Positions 27,676-37,320 are shown, counted from the first letter of the stretch. The stretch: 64,000 bases of DNA from Piscinibacterium candidicorallinum (GCF_047549485.1 NZ_CP180191.1:3224001-3288000), one strand, 5' to 3'. Program-made: numbers and translations. Notes: generated from the sequence alone by a model not told the origin.

Positions 27676-29151
27676 ATGTCCTCCCTCAATCGCAGACAGT
27701 TTCTGGCTGGCGCCACGGCGCTGGGTCTGTACACCCAATTTGCCGCCGCACCGCTCTGGGCGCAAAGCCGCAGCAGCACAAATAGTCTGACTGGCGGCCG
27801 CCTGGTCGTGGTCTTCCTGCGCGGCGCGTATGACGGCCTCTCGGCCTTCGTGCCCTATGCCGACCCCGAGTACGCCCAGCTGCGCCGCAACACGCGCATT
27901 GCCGCGCCGGATGGCACGGCGCAGACCGCGCTCGATCTCGACGGCCGCTTCGGCCTGCACCCTGCGCTCGCGCCGCTCTTGCCGCTGTGGAACAGCCAGC
28001 AACTGGCCGTGATTCCGGCGGCAGGCTCGCCGGACCCGACGCGCTCGCATTTCGAGGCGCAGTACATGTGGGAAGTCGGCCAGACCGGCCGCGTGGCCAG
28101 CATGCCCGGCTGGATGAATCGGCTGGCCGGCGTGGACGCCAGCGCCGCGCGCGAGGACCTGATCCTGGGGGTGGGTGAGGCCAACCCCGCAATCCTGGCC
28201 GGGCCGTCCAAGGCGCGGCTGATACCGCGCGGCCAGGCCGCCACCAACACCGGCGTGCTGGCCAATGAGCGCACCCGCAACGCGCTCATGGACCTCTACA
28301 AGGGCGACGACCCGATCGCCAAGGGCTTCCGCGAAGGCAGCCAGAGCCGCATGGCCAGCGCGCGCGAGCTGGCGCCTGCCGATGCCGCCGCCATGAACAC
28401 GCAGATGACGCAGCGCGAGGCCGTGGCCACCGCGCAGCGTGACATGGCCGCGAGCGTGCGGCCCGACGGCCGCCTGCGCGAGCGACAGCGCCGCCAGACG
28501 GCCTATGCATCGGGCAGCGACGCCGCCATGGACGCCCGGGCCCAGATCGGCATGGCCGACATGCCGGATGTGAAACTGGCGGATGGTCGCAGCTACAACG
28601 CCGTGCTGACCGCCGCCAACAACGGTGCGCCCAGCGTGCAGGGTCTGGCGCTGGACGCGCGTCACCTCGCCACGCTGATGCGCAATGACCCGAGCCTGCG
28701 CCTGGGCTTCCTGTCCGCCGGCGGCTGGGATACCCACGCCAACCAGGGCGGTGTCACCGGCCAGCTCGCCAACAACCTCGGCAATCTGGCCAACGCCCTG
28801 GTCGTGCTGCGCGAGCAGTTCAACCAGCCCGGCGACCTGATCATGGTGATGAGCGAGTTCGGTCGCACTGCCGCCGAGAACGGCACGGGCGGCACGGACC
28901 ACGGGCATGGCAACGCCATGTGGCTGATCGGCGACCGCGTGAACGGCGGCAAGATCCACGGACAGTGGAACGGGCTGGCGCGCGCCAACCTGAACGAGAA
29001 CCGCGACCTGCCCGTGCTGCACGACTTCCGCAGCGTGATCGCCCAGGGCCTGCGCGGCAGCTTCGGTCTGAGCGACAACCGTCTGGCGGATGTCTTTCCG
29101 GCGCTGAAGTGGGACCGCCAGCTGGATGGCTTGATGCGGCGCAGCGCCTGA
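27676..29151 (+). CDS. DUF1501 family exported protein (pair 1)
   Basis: A 491-residue protein with a twin-arginine signal (NRRQFLAGATALGLYTQFAAA) and a DUF1501 domain (VVVFLRGAYDGLSAFVPYADPEY, SHFEAQYMWEVGQTG, GWDTHANQGG, MVMSEFGRTAAENGTGGTDHGHGNAMWLIG). The fold is related to the alkaline-phosphatase/sulfatase superfamily. Tat export suggests a folded, metal-binding periplasmic enzyme, but no substrate is known. Cotranscribed with the DUF1800 gene upstream. Confidence 0.9.
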   Translation: MSSLNRRQFLAGATALGLYTQFAAAPLWAQSRSSTNSLTGGRLVVVFLRGAYDGLSAFVPYADPEYAQLRRNTRIAAPDGTAQTALDLDGRFGLHPALAPLLPLWNSQQLAVIPAAGSPDPTRSHFEAQYMWEVGQTGRVASMPGWMNRLAGVDASAAREDLILGVGEANPAILAGPSKARLIPRGQAATNTGVLANERTRNALMDLYKGDDPIAKGFREGSQSRMASARELAPADAAAMNTQMTQREAVATAQRDMAASVRPDGRLRERQRRQTAYASGSDAAMDARAQIGMADMPDVKLADGRSYNAVLTAANNGAPSVQGLALDARHLATLMRNDPSLRLGFLSAGGWDTHANQGGVTGQLANNLGNLANALVVLREQFNQPGDLIMVMSEFGRTAAENGTGGTDHGHGNAMWLIGDRVNGGKIHGQWNGLARANLNENRDLPVLHDFRSVIAQGLRGSFGLSDNRLADVFPALKWDRQLDGLMRRSA

Positions 29152-29292
29152 GGCGCTTGACGCAGCCGGCCACCGCGCCGTGCGGGCCGGGGGCGAGGTG
29201 CTCGCGGGGCAGCCTCCCCGAAAGATTTGGCCATTTTTGACGTAAACACCGCCAAAACCCCGACCAAAACACCCCGAGATCCGCAATCTGCA

Positions 29293-29337
29293 AGCGGAAA
29301 GCGGCTTTCTGCTCTTTCGGATGATTTCAGTCCGAAA
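29293..29337 (+). repeat. Shared intergenic motif, copy a
   Basis: AGCGGAAAGCGGCTTT (29293-29308) followed 18 bp later by TCAGTCCGAAA (29327-29337). The same two blocks occur at 37347-37390 with 17-bp spacing. Here it lies in the 262-bp gap between the DUF1501 gene and the BON-domain gene. No gene or other structure is visible in that gap. Confidence 0.6.
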
Positions 29338-29413
29338 TCGTGCTTTTTTACAACCCAGGGATTGGTCCGTCCAACCCGGCGCGGCCTGCCGCGGCGCCGG
29401 GTCGGACAGCGCG

Positions 29414-29965
29414 CTACTTCGCGGTGCCCACCTTCAGCTCATTGTTCACGCTGATGCCGCTGCCGAAGAACTCGGCGGCCCAGCGCACGCGCTCGATCTG
29501 CTCGGCCGTGGTTGGCACCGTGCCCGACAGCGTGATGTAGCTCGCGTCGCCGCTGACCGTGAGCGGTGCACCCGGCTTGAGCCACGCCATGAGCGTGTTG
29601 GCCTGCGGCAGCCAGCCCGGCGCCACGGCGGCCGGATCCACGGTCAGCTGGTTCACCACCTTGTCGGCGCCGTAGATGGCTGCGGCTTCCTGGGCGAGCT
29701 GGGACCTCACGATCTCCGTGGCCACCGTGCCCTTCATCGTCAGGCGCCCGCCTTCAGCGGTGAGCGTGAGCGGCTCCACGCTGGTGACAGACAGCGGCGA
29801 GGCCGCAGGCGCCGGTGCTGCCTGCGGAGCGGCGGGCGCAGGCGCCCCTGCCGTCGGAGCGGGTTCCTTGCTGCATGCGGCGAGCGCGAAGGCTGCTGCG
29901 GCAGCGCCCACCAGCAAGGTGGACACGCGAGCGATGCGAACGAGTCTGCGGGACAGAAAAACCAT
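29414..29965 (-). CDS. BON-domain lipoprotein
   Basis: A 183-residue predicted lipoprotein (LAAC lipobox at about residue 31) with an Ala/Pro-rich linker and two BON-like segments: LTMKGTVATEIVRSQLAQEAAAIYGADKVVNQLTVD and ITLSGTVPTTAEQIERVRWAAEFFGSGISVNNELKVG. BON domains usually bind membranes or form envelope-associated scaffolds. The ATG at 29965 follows the upstream membrane-protein gene by 4 bp, so the two are one operon. Confidence 0.85.
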   Translation of the reverse strand: MVFLSRRLVRIARVSTLLVGAAAAAFALAACSKEPAPTAGAPAPAAPQAAPAPAASPLSVTSVEPLTLTAEGGRLTMKGTVATEIVRSQLAQEAAAIYGADKVVNQLTVDPAAVAPGWLPQANTLMAWLKPGAPLTVSGDASYITLSGTVPTTAEQIERVRWAAEFFGSGISVNNELKVGTAK

Positions 29966-29969
29966 GATG

Positions 29970-30728
29970 TCAGGACCTCCAGGATGATGAACCGGACCAC
30001 ACGCGGCGAGCGCCGCGCAGCAGAAACCACAGTGCCTGGGTGCTGCCCCCCAGGATAAAGAGCAGGAGCGCCAGCCCAATCGGACCGCGAAACGCATAGA
30101 CCGCGATCTCGAGCAGCGCGAGTCCGGCGAACACCGCCCAGAACACGCGCCTTGGCACGGTTCGCGGCACGGTGGCCAGCAGCCCTTGCGTGGCGCGCAC
30201 AAACGCCCAGCCAAAGGCGGCCGTTGCCGCAAGCGACAGCAGGAGCACCGGCAGCAGCCAGCGCTTCTGCGCCAGCAGATCGGCATCATTGACCTCGACC
30301 GCATGGCCGTTCATCCGGACACCCACGCCCGGTGGCGCCTGGCCCGTGGCCTGAAAGGCTTCGGCTGCCTCGACCTTGCTCGACCCGTAATGCGCATGCA
30401 CCTCGCTGCGCAGTACCTGCCCCACCGAAACTGGGGCGAAGCTGTCCACCAGAAAATGCACCACGGGCGCGCGCGTGTAGATCGCCGTGCTCACCAGCGC
30501 CACCATGGCACTGAACACCGCGGCCGTTAGCAAGGCAATGAGCCCCAGCAGGCGGAAGCGTGAGGCGCTCACGTACCGGAACACGGGGGCCCAGCGCGCC
30601 TCCCAGTCCTCGGAGTCCGCGGGGGTCTGGGCCGCGACCGCGTCGACCGCGCGTGCGGACGCCGGCTCACCGCGCTCGATCAAGCGCGCGAAGTCTCCGT
30701 CGTCAGGGGTGTCGGTGCGAAGTGGCAT
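29970..30728 (-). CDS. Hypothetical inner-membrane protein
   Basis: A 252-residue protein. An acidic, non-hydrophobic N-terminus (residues 1-55) precedes a first transmembrane segment (about 58-82), a periplasmic region of about 75 residues (HFLVDSFAPVSVGQVLRSEVHAHYG) and three further hydrophobic segments (about 157-180, 195-212, 216-238). I recognise no family. Its position 4 bp upstream of the BON lipoprotein gene suggests an envelope pair. Confidence 0.75.
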   Translation of the reverse strand: MPLRTDTPDDGDFARLIERGEPASARAVDAVAAQTPADSEDWEARWAPVFRYVSASRFRLLGLIALLTAAVFSAMVALVSTAIYTRAPVVHFLVDSFAPVSVGQVLRSEVHAHYGSSKVEAAEAFQATGQAPPGVGVRMNGHAVEVNDADLLAQKRWLLPVLLLSLAATAAFGWAFVRATQGLLATVPRTVPRRVFWAVFAGLALLEIAVYAFRGPIGLALLLFILGGSTQALWFLLRGARRVWSGSSSWRS

Positions 30729-30824
30729 TCGATGGGCGGCACGGCAGCGAGTGGGCAGATGCGAAACACGCAGCTGTGCATTGTGCAGTGGGCAGGCGGC
30801 GTCCGCCTACCTTGATCTGCGCAC

Positions 30825-32702
30825 TCAGATGCGCACCTGCGCACCGAGTTCGATCGTGCGGTTGATCGGCAGCCCGAGGTATTCGGCCGGGTCACCGGCG
30901 TTGCGCAGCATGGCGGCAAAGATCTTCTCCTGCCATAGGGGCATGCCCTTGCAGGTGTCACTCACCAGCACATGCCGTGACAGGAAGTAACTCGTGCTCA
31001 TGGGTTCGCACTCGATGCCCTGCGCCGCCACCAGCTCGATGGCTTTGGGAATATCAACTGCGTTCTTGAAGCCGTAGCGCACCTCGATGGCCCAGCAGTC
31101 ATTGCCCAAAGACTCCACCTTCACCCGCTCGGAGAAGGGCACCCAGGGCACTGGTTCGTAGCGCACCGACAGAAACAGGTTGCGCTCGTGCAGCACCTTG
31201 TTGTGCAGCAGGTTGTGCATGAAGGCGCGCGGCACCACGCCGGCCCGGGCATTGAGATATACAGCCGTGCCTTCCACACGATGCGGCGGCGAGAGAAACA
31301 GGCTCTTCAGGAAGCCCTTGAGCTCGATGGCCTCCTCGTCCGTGGCCTTGCGGATCAGGTTGCGGCCGCGGTTCCAGGTGAGCATGAGGCCCAGCACGGC
31401 GGCGCCCAGCAAGAGCGGGAACCAGCCGCCATCACGCACCTTGATCAGGTTGGCCGAGAAGAACGCAATGTCGATGAGTGCAAAGACGCCGGTGGCACCG
31501 ATGCACAGCGGCAGGCTGAGCTTCCAGCCGTAGCGGATCACGAAGAAGGTCATGAAGGTCGTGGCCAGCATCGTGCCGGTGACGGCAATGCCGTAGGCCG
31601 CGGCCAGAGCAGATGAGGACCCGAAGCCGATCACGGCCAAGACCACCAGCGCGTACTGCGCCCAGTTCACGAACGGGATGTAGATCTGACCCACTTCCTT
31701 GCTGGAGGTGTGCGTGATGGTCATGCGCGGCAGATAGCCCAGCTGCACGGCCTGCTTGGTGAGAGAAAAGGTGCCGGAGATGGTGGCCTGAGAGGCAATC
31801 ACGGTGGCCGCCGTGGCCAGGATCACCAGCGGAATCACGCCCCAGTGGGGCACCATGCTGAAGAAGGGGTTGCTCACATCTGCAGGGCGGGCCAGCAGCA
31901 GCGCGCCCTGCCCCAGATAGTTCAGGGCGAGGGCCGGAAACACGAGCCAGAACCAGGCCAGGCGGATGGGCCGGCGGCCGAAGTGGCCCATGTCTGCATA
32001 GAGCGCCTCCGCACCCGTGACAGCCAGCACGATGGCGCCCAGAGCAATGAAGAAGATCCAGCCGTTGTTCACCGCAAAGCGCACGGCATGCACCGGGTTG
32101 ATGGCCGCGAGAATCGCCGTGTCACCGATCATCATGTTCCACATGCCGAGTCCGGCGAGCACGATGAACCAGACCGTGGTGATCGGCCCGAAGAGCACGC
32201 CGATCGAGCCCGTGCCGCGCTTCTGCATCCAATAGAGGCCCGTGAGGATGCCGATCACGATCGGCACCACATAGGGCTTGGCCGCAGGCGTGGCTTCGGT
32301 CAGACCTTCGACCGCCGAGAGCACCGAGATCGCCGGGGTGATGACGCCGTCGCCATAGAACAGCGCCGCGCCCGCCAGACCGGCAAACAGCAGGAAGGGA
32401 TAGGCCCGGTGCTTGCGGCCCACGGACTGCAGCGCCAGGGCCAGCAGGGCCATGATGCCGCCTTCGCCCTTGTTGTCGGCACGCAGGATGAGGGTGACGT
32501 ACTTGAAGCTCACGACGACCGTGAGCGTCCAGAGAATCATGGAGACCACGCCGATCAGATTGGCCTGATTCAGCGCGACGCCATGCGAGGGGGAGAAGAC
32601 TTCCTTGAGGGCATAGAGCGGGCTGGTGCCGATATCCCCGTAGACCACGCCGATGGCGGCCAGTGTGAGCGCCGCGGTCGACGACTTTTGGTGTGAACCC
32701 AT
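30825..32702 (-). CDS. kup: Low-affinity potassium uptake protein
   Basis: A 625-residue K+/H+ symporter of the inner membrane. The N-terminus reads LTLAAIGVVYGDIGTSPLYALKEVF, a hallmark of Kup/Trk-D, followed by about 12 transmembrane helices (GDGVITPAISVLSAVEGL, EALYADMGHFGRRPIRLAW, QATISGTFSLTKQAVQLGYLPR) and a C-terminal cytoplasmic domain (VRYGFKNAVDIPKAIELV, YFLSRHVLV). The ATG at 32702 was chosen because family members begin close to SHQKSSTAALTLAAIGVVYG; an extension to 32795 is open but unlikely. Confidence 0.96.
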   Translation of the reverse strand: MGSHQKSSTAALTLAAIGVVYGDIGTSPLYALKEVFSPSHGVALNQANLIGVVSMILWTLTVVVSFKYVTLILRADNKGEGGIMALLALALQSVGRKHRAYPFLLFAGLAGAALFYGDGVITPAISVLSAVEGLTEATPAAKPYVVPIVIGILTGLYWMQKRGTGSIGVLFGPITTVWFIVLAGLGMWNMMIGDTAILAAINPVHAVRFAVNNGWIFFIALGAIVLAVTGAEALYADMGHFGRRPIRLAWFWLVFPALALNYLGQGALLLARPADVSNPFFSMVPHWGVIPLVILATAATVIASQATISGTFSLTKQAVQLGYLPRMTITHTSSKEVGQIYIPFVNWAQYALVVLAVIGFGSSSALAAAYGIAVTGTMLATTFMTFFVIRYGWKLSLPLCIGATGVFALIDIAFFSANLIKVRDGGWFPLLLGAAVLGLMLTWNRGRNLIRKATDEEAIELKGFLKSLFLSPPHRVEGTAVYLNARAGVVPRAFMHNLLHNKVLHERNLFLSVRYEPVPWVPFSERVKVESLGNDCWAIEVRYGFKNAVDIPKAIELVAAQGIECEPMSTSYFLSRHVLVSDTCKGMPLWQEKIFAAMLRNAGDPAEYLGLPINRTIELGAQVRI

Positions 32703-32792
32703 TAAAAGCGCGTCTGCTCCTTGTTGGCGAGCCGGCGCTTGAGTTGAAGGGAGCGAAATTGTGCTCCCGTTTTTTGTGCACTGCAAAATAGC

Positions 32793-32830
32793 CAAAACGC
32801 TATCGCGCAGCGCGGCGCAATAGCGTTTTG
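32793..32830 (-). terminator. Hairpin terminator downstream of the GAF gene
   Basis: An inverted repeat CAAAACGCTAT/ATAGCGTTTTG with 11-bp arms, extended by GCGC/GCGC across one mismatch, 14 bp after the GAF gene stop. On the minus strand the right arm ends in GTTTTGGCTATTTTG, a loose T-rich tail. Confidence 0.65.
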
Positions 32831-32844
32831 CTGTGGCGCCGAAC

Positions 32845-33372
32845 TCAGGCGGTCACGGGTGTTCCGGTCTGTGCCTTGCGCAGGGCGTAGCCGATCAGGC
32901 TGCCGACCTGGCGCAGGTAATCCACGTGCGACTCGCTCCAGTCCAGGATGTCGGTGGTGTTCTCGCAGCAGAACAACCCCCAGGGCTCGCCACCCACATT
33001 GATGCCGACGTCCAGCAGCGAAACGATGCCCAAGGGGTCAAAGTAGACCTCGTTGAAGCAGGCCGTCACAGGGTGAGCACGCGCATCACCGGCCACGATG
33101 AGGTTGTCCGTGCGCATAGCCTCGAAGTAGGGCGCAAAGTCGGTGTCGGACAGTGTTGCGCCCGACGACCAGGCGGCGTCCGTGCGGTCATACAGGCTGG
33201 CGCATTCGATGCGGTCGCGCGAAAGCGGGTCGGCATAGATCCAGAGACTGGCCCGGGTGCAGCCCATTTCCTCGGCGAGGATACGCGTGAGCTCCTGATG
33301 AAAGGCAGCAGCGTCCGTGCCGCCGTCCATGAAACGCTTGGCCGCCGCGAGCACGCGGTTCTTGTCAAACAT
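32845..33372 (-). CDS. GAF domain protein
   Basis: A 175-residue single-domain cytoplasmic GAF protein: AFHQELTRILAEEMGCTRASLWIYADPLSRDRIECASLYDRTD, YFEAMRTDNLIVAGDARAHPVTACFNEVYFDPLGIVSLLDVGINVGGEPWGLFCCENT. GAF domains bind small ligands or mediate dimerisation; there is no output domain here, so it probably works through a partner. It lies 138 bp downstream of the EAL protein gene, same strand, which would fit a small signalling pair. Confidence 0.83.
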   Translation of the reverse strand: MFDKNRVLAAAKRFMDGGTDAAAFHQELTRILAEEMGCTRASLWIYADPLSRDRIECASLYDRTDAAWSSGATLSDTDFAPYFEAMRTDNLIVAGDARAHPVTACFNEVYFDPLGIVSLLDVGINVGGEPWGLFCCENTTDILDWSESHVDYLRQVGSLIGYALRKAQTGTPVTA

Positions 33373-33510
33373 GAAGAGTCCTTGTCTGGGCGCGCAGTTG
33401 AAAGGGTCTGGTCAGGGGCGCGACCCAGGGTCGTTATCGAACGCTCCAGCGGTCGGCTTGAGGCCGGGAGCGCCAGGAATTGACTCGGAAACATCCCCAG
33501 CGAGACGCGT

Positions 33511-34164
33511 TCAACCCGCGATCAGCTCCGGCCGATGGTGCAGCCAGCCCTGCTGCAGCGTCACGCCCAGCTGCGTGAGCCAGCCTGAGGTGGCTGGCGT
33601 CTCCACGCCCACGGCAATCAGCTCCGCGCTGGCGCGGCCGGCGAACTTGATGCCTTGCTCCAGATACTCGCGGCTGCGCTGCTCCACGTAGGACACCTTG
33701 AGGTATTCGGGCCGCAGGCGCTGGGCCCGCCCCAGGGTGTTGCTGCCGTCGAGAAAGCCATCGAGCACGATGCGCGCCTTCACATAACGAAAGGCGTTCA
33801 CGCAGTCGAGCAGCCGGTCCTCGGCGCCGGCTAGCGCCGCGCTGCCGATCTCCACGAACAGCCGATCCGGATAGGGCTCGAAGGCGCCGATCACCACGCG
33901 CAGGGTCTCGGGTTCCAGCATGGGCGTGTGCGGCGACATGTTCACACCCACGCGGATGTGCGGATCACTGCGCAGCAGCCGCAGCGCCAGCTTGAGGCTG
34001 TGTACGTCCACCGCCGCGATCGCGCCCATGGCCTCGGCCTCGCGCACGAAGCGGGTGATGTCCGGCACCTGGGCACTGCGGGCCAGCAGCTCGGTGTAAA
34101 GCACCTCGCCCGTCGCCGGCACGAGCACGCGCTGACCAAAGAAGTGAAGACTGTCGTGATTCAT
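33511..34164 (-). CDS. Degenerate EAL-domain protein
   Basis: A 217-residue protein with the fold of a c-di-GMP phosphodiesterase but altered catalytic motifs. The EAL position reads TELLAR, the NxSP block is present (VNMSPHT), but the catalytic DDFG motif is LDGFLDG, the LKID block is LKVS, and the later EGVET is VGVET with the Glu missing. Loss of several metal-binding residues argues for a non-catalytic c-di-GMP receptor or protein-interaction domain. No GGDEF domain is attached. Transcribed away from kynB. Confidence 0.82.
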   Translation of the reverse strand: MNHDSLHFFGQRVLVPATGEVLYTELLARSAQVPDITRFVREAEAMGAIAAVDVHSLKLALRLLRSDPHIRVGVNMSPHTPMLEPETLRVVIGAFEPYPDRLFVEIGSAALAGAEDRLLDCVNAFRYVKARIVLDGFLDGSNTLGRAQRLRPEYLKVSYVEQRSREYLEQGIKFAGRASAELIAVGVETPATSGWLTQLGVTLQQGWLHHRPELIAG

Positions 34165-34388
34165 CGTCGGAATGTGGAAAGCGGCCCGGCATCGTTGCGC
34201 AGGGCGCGCCGGGTCAATCGGCCGATAAGCGGGAGGCGCTGCGAGTGCCGCGCACGGCCCCTAAACTGCCGCGTGTTTAGCAGCTTGCGGCCCCGCTGTC
34301 CTGCGGTGCCGCCGCCCGCCTGGGCGACGGATGTGCAACCCCACTGCCATCGGCCCGCAAGCGTCCACCTCTGCTGCCTCGTAACGCC

Positions 34389-35021
34389 ATGCCTCCCGAC
34401 CGCCGTCTTTGGGACATCTCCCCTGCCCTCGCCCCCGGGATTCCAGTCTGGCCGGGCGACACCGCCTTCGAAGAAGCTCGGACCTGGGTGCTGGAGGGCG
34501 GATGCCCGGTGAACGTGTCGCGTTTCACCCTCTCCACCCATACCGGGGCGCACACGGATGCGCCGCTGCACTACGACCCCGCAGGCCTGCCGATCGGCGC
34601 GGTGCCGCTGGACGCCTATCTCGGTGCCTGCCGCGTCATTCATTGCGTGGGTGCTGCGCAAGTGACGCTGGAGGCCGTACGCAGCAAGCTGGCGGGCGTA
34701 CCGCCACGCGTGCTGTTTCGCACCTACGCCGCCGCACCGCAGACGCATTGGGATGAGGCCTTTGCCAGCGTGGCAGCCGATCTGATCGAGCACCTTGCCC
34801 AGCAGGGCGTGAAGCTGGTAGGCATCGACACGCCCAGCCTCGATCCGCAGACGAGCAAGACCATGGACGCGCACCACGTCATCCGCCGCCACCGCATGGC
34901 CATTCTGGAGGGCATCGTGCTCGACGAGGTCGCCGAGGGCGACTACGAACTGATCGCCCTGCCCCTGAAGCTCGCGAATCTCGACGCCAGCCCTGTTCGT
35001 GCGGTGCTGCGCGAACTCTGA
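34389..35021 (+). CDS. kynB: Kynurenine formamidase
   Basis: A 210-residue cyclase-family metalloenzyme that hydrolyses N-formylkynurenine to kynurenine. The N-terminus WDISPALAPGIPVWPGDTAFEEA and the metal motif HTGAHTDAPLHYDP are typical; LVGIDTPSLDPQTSKTMDAHHVI and LEGIVLDEVAEGDYELIALPLKL follow. First gene of the kynBUA operon for tryptophan breakdown to anthranilate. No clear ribosome-binding site precedes the ATG. Confidence 0.97.
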   Translation: MPPDRRLWDISPALAPGIPVWPGDTAFEEARTWVLEGGCPVNVSRFTLSTHTGAHTDAPLHYDPAGLPIGAVPLDAYLGACRVIHCVGAAQVTLEAVRSKLAGVPPRVLFRTYAAAPQTHWDEAFASVAADLIEHLAQQGVKLVGIDTPSLDPQTSKTMDAHHVIRRHRMAILEGIVLDEVAEGDYELIALPLKLANLDASPVRAVLREL

Positions 35022-35043
35022 ACCCTTCGCTCACTGTTCAATC

Positions 35044-36303
35044 ATGCAACCCAGAAGCCACTTTGAAGCCCTCGACGCCGCCGATCCGCTGGCCGGCCTG
35101 CGTCAGCAGTTCAGCCTGCCGCCCGGTGTCATTTATCTGGATGGCAACTCCCTGGGCGTGCTGCCCACCCGCACCGCCGCACGCATTGCCGGCGTGGTCA
35201 GTCATGAATGGGGCGAGGGCCTGATCCGCTCCTGGAACAGCGCCGGCTGGATCGATCTGGCCGCGCGCATCGGCGACAAGATCGCCACATTGATCGGCGC
35301 CGGGCCCGGCGAGGTGGTGGCCGCAGACTCCACCAGCGTGAACCTGTTCAAGGTGCTGGCGGCGGCCCTCCGGATCGCGCGGGAGAACGACGCGCAGCGC
35401 ACCGAGATCGTGAGCGAGCTGGGCAATTTCCCGACCGACCTTTACATTGCCCAGGGCCTGGCCGACCTCACCGGCGGTGCGGTCACACTGAAGATGGTCG
35501 AGCGCGAGGACATCCTCAAGACCCTCTCACCGCGCACCGCTGTACTGATGCTCACGCACGTGAACTACAAGACCGGCGCGATGTGGGACATGCCGGCGGT
35601 GACACAGGCCGCACATGACGCCGGCGCGCTGATGCTCTGGGATCTGGCCCACTCCGCCGGCGCCGTGCCCGTGGATCTGCGCGCGGCGGGTGCCGACTTT
35701 GCGGTGGGCTGCGGCTACAAGTACCTGAACGGCGGCCCCGGTGCGCCTGCCTTCGTCTGGGCGCATGCCCAGCATGTGGAGCGATTCTGGCAGCCCCTGT
35801 CCGGCTGGCTTGGCCATGCGGCGCCCTTTGCGTTCACGCCGGACTACCAGCCCGCCACCGGGATTGCGCGCTACGTCTGCGGCACGCCGCCCGTGCTGTC
35901 CATGGCGGCGCTGGAATGCGGCGTGGACACGGTGCTGGCCGCGGAACCGCTGGGCGGCTTGGCCGCGCTGCGCGCCAAGTCCATGACCCTCACGGACGCC
36001 TTTGTCGCGCAGGTGGAAGCGCGCTGCGCGGGCATGGGGCTGACACTCGCCAGCCCGCGGGACGCAACCCTGCGCGGCAGCCAGATCTGCTTTGCGCACG
36101 CGAACGCCTACGAGGTCATGCAGGCCCTGATTGCGCGCGGCGTGATCGGCGATTTCCGCGCGCCGGACATCCTGCGCTTCGGCTTCACGCCGCTGTACAC
36201 GCAGCATGCGGATGTGTTCGATGCCGTGGAGCATCTGCACGCGGTGCTGAGCACCGGCGAGTGGCGCGACGCGCGCTATGCCAAGCGCAACGCGGTGACC
36301 TGA
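35044..36303 (+). CDS. kynU: Kynureninase
   Basis: A 419-residue PLP enzyme cleaving kynurenine to anthranilate and alanine. Conserved motifs: FSLPPGVIYLDGNSLG, TSVNLFKVLAAAL, LMLTHVNYKTGAMWDM, LWDLAHSAGAVPVDL and the PLP-lysine region GCGYKYLNGGPGAPAF. The ATG at 35044 is 22 bp after kynB; kynA follows within 4 bp. Confidence 0.97.
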   Translation: MQPRSHFEALDAADPLAGLRQQFSLPPGVIYLDGNSLGVLPTRTAARIAGVVSHEWGEGLIRSWNSAGWIDLAARIGDKIATLIGAGPGEVVAADSTSVNLFKVLAAALRIARENDAQRTEIVSELGNFPTDLYIAQGLADLTGGAVTLKMVEREDILKTLSPRTAVLMLTHVNYKTGAMWDMPAVTQAAHDAGALMLWDLAHSAGAVPVDLRAAGADFAVGCGYKYLNGGPGAPAFVWAHAQHVERFWQPLSGWLGHAAPFAFTPDYQPATGIARYVCGTPPVLSMAALECGVDTVLAAEPLGGLAALRAKSMTLTDAFVAQVEARCAGMGLTLASPRDATLRGSQICFAHANAYEVMQALIARGVIGDFRAPDILRFGFTPLYTQHADVFDAVEHLHAVLSTGEWRDARYAKRNAVT

Positions 36304-36306
36304 ACC

Positions 36307-37140
36307 ATGGCCAGCTACCACCACCCCGACGCCGCCCCGGATGCCAAGAAGGATTTCTCCAAGGACATGTCCTACGGGGACTATCTTGGCCTGGACGCCA
36401 TCCTGACAGCGCAGCATCCGAGGAGCCCCGATCACAACGAGATGCTCTTCATCGTGCAACACCAGACCAGCGAGCTCTGGATGAAGCTGATGCTGCACGA
36501 GCTGCGCGCGGCGATCGCCTGCGTGGCTGACGACGATCTGCCGCCCGCCTTCAAGATGCTGGCGCGCGTCTCGCGCATCATGGAGCAGCTGGTGCATGCC
36601 TGGGATGTGCTGGCCACCATGACGCCGTCCGAGTACAGCGCGATTCGCCCGTATCTGGGCCACAGCTCGGGCTTTCAGAGCTACCAGTACCGCGAGATCG
36701 AGTACCTGCTGGGCAACAAGAACGCGGCCATGCTCAAGCCGCACGCCCACCGTGCGGACCTGCTCGCGCAGGTGCAGCGGGCGTTTGATTCGCCCTCGCT
36801 CTATGACGAGGCAATCCGCCTGCTGGCGCGCAAGGGCCACGCCATCGATGCGACCGAGCGCGACTGGACGAGCAAGCGCGACTACGACGCGCAGGTCGAG
36901 GCGGCCTGGCTGGCGGTGTATCGCGCGCCGCAGGCGCAGTGGGATCTCTATCAGCTGGCCGAGGAGCTGGTCGATCTGGAAGACGCGTTCCGCCAGTGGC
37001 GCCACCGCCACGTGACCACCGTGGAGCGCATCATCGGCTTCAAGACGGGCACCGGCGGCACGGCGGGCGTGCCCTATCTGCGCCGGCAGCTGGACACGGT
37101 GCTGTTTCCGGAGCTGTGGCAGGTGCGTACGGTGCTTTGA
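36307..37140 (+). CDS. kynA: Tryptophan 2,3-dioxygenase
   Basis: A 277-residue heme dioxygenase that opens the indole ring of L-tryptophan. The family core MLFIVQHQTSELWMKLMLHEL is present, with FQSYQYREIEYLLGNKN, GFKTGTGGTAGVPYLRR and a C-terminal ELWQVRTVL. It is the last gene of the operon, although it performs the first step. A strong terminator lies about 180 bp downstream. Confidence 0.97.
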   Translation: MASYHHPDAAPDAKKDFSKDMSYGDYLGLDAILTAQHPRSPDHNEMLFIVQHQTSELWMKLMLHELRAAIACVADDDLPPAFKMLARVSRIMEQLVHAWDVLATMTPSEYSAIRPYLGHSSGFQSYQYREIEYLLGNKNAAMLKPHAHRADLLAQVQRAFDSPSLYDEAIRLLARKGHAIDATERDWTSKRDYDAQVEAAWLAVYRAPQAQWDLYQLAEELVDLEDAFRQWRHRHVTTVERIIGFKTGTGGTAGVPYLRRQLDTVLFPELWQVRTVL

Positions 37141-37320
37141 TGGCGAAGCGACTTCGGCATGTCGAATGACGCAATGACCTCGGCCTGCGATCTGGATGAT
37201 GCCGCTGAGCGGCGCCGACCGGGCGCTGCGGCTACTTGAGGCATGGCGCTCTGAACAGGTTTGGTTGTCAGAATTGCGGCAGTTTTCTATTGTCCGAATT
37301 CAGTCTAAATTTGAAAGGCA

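Noticed and set aside
29152..29413. tRNA or small RNA gene in the gap
   Set aside because: No cloverleaf or tRNA-like 3' end; only the repeated two-block motif was seen.
34165..34388. Regulatory structure between the EAL gene and kynB
   Set aside because: Looked for dyads and an Lrp/AsnC-like site for the kyn operon; found none that stands out.
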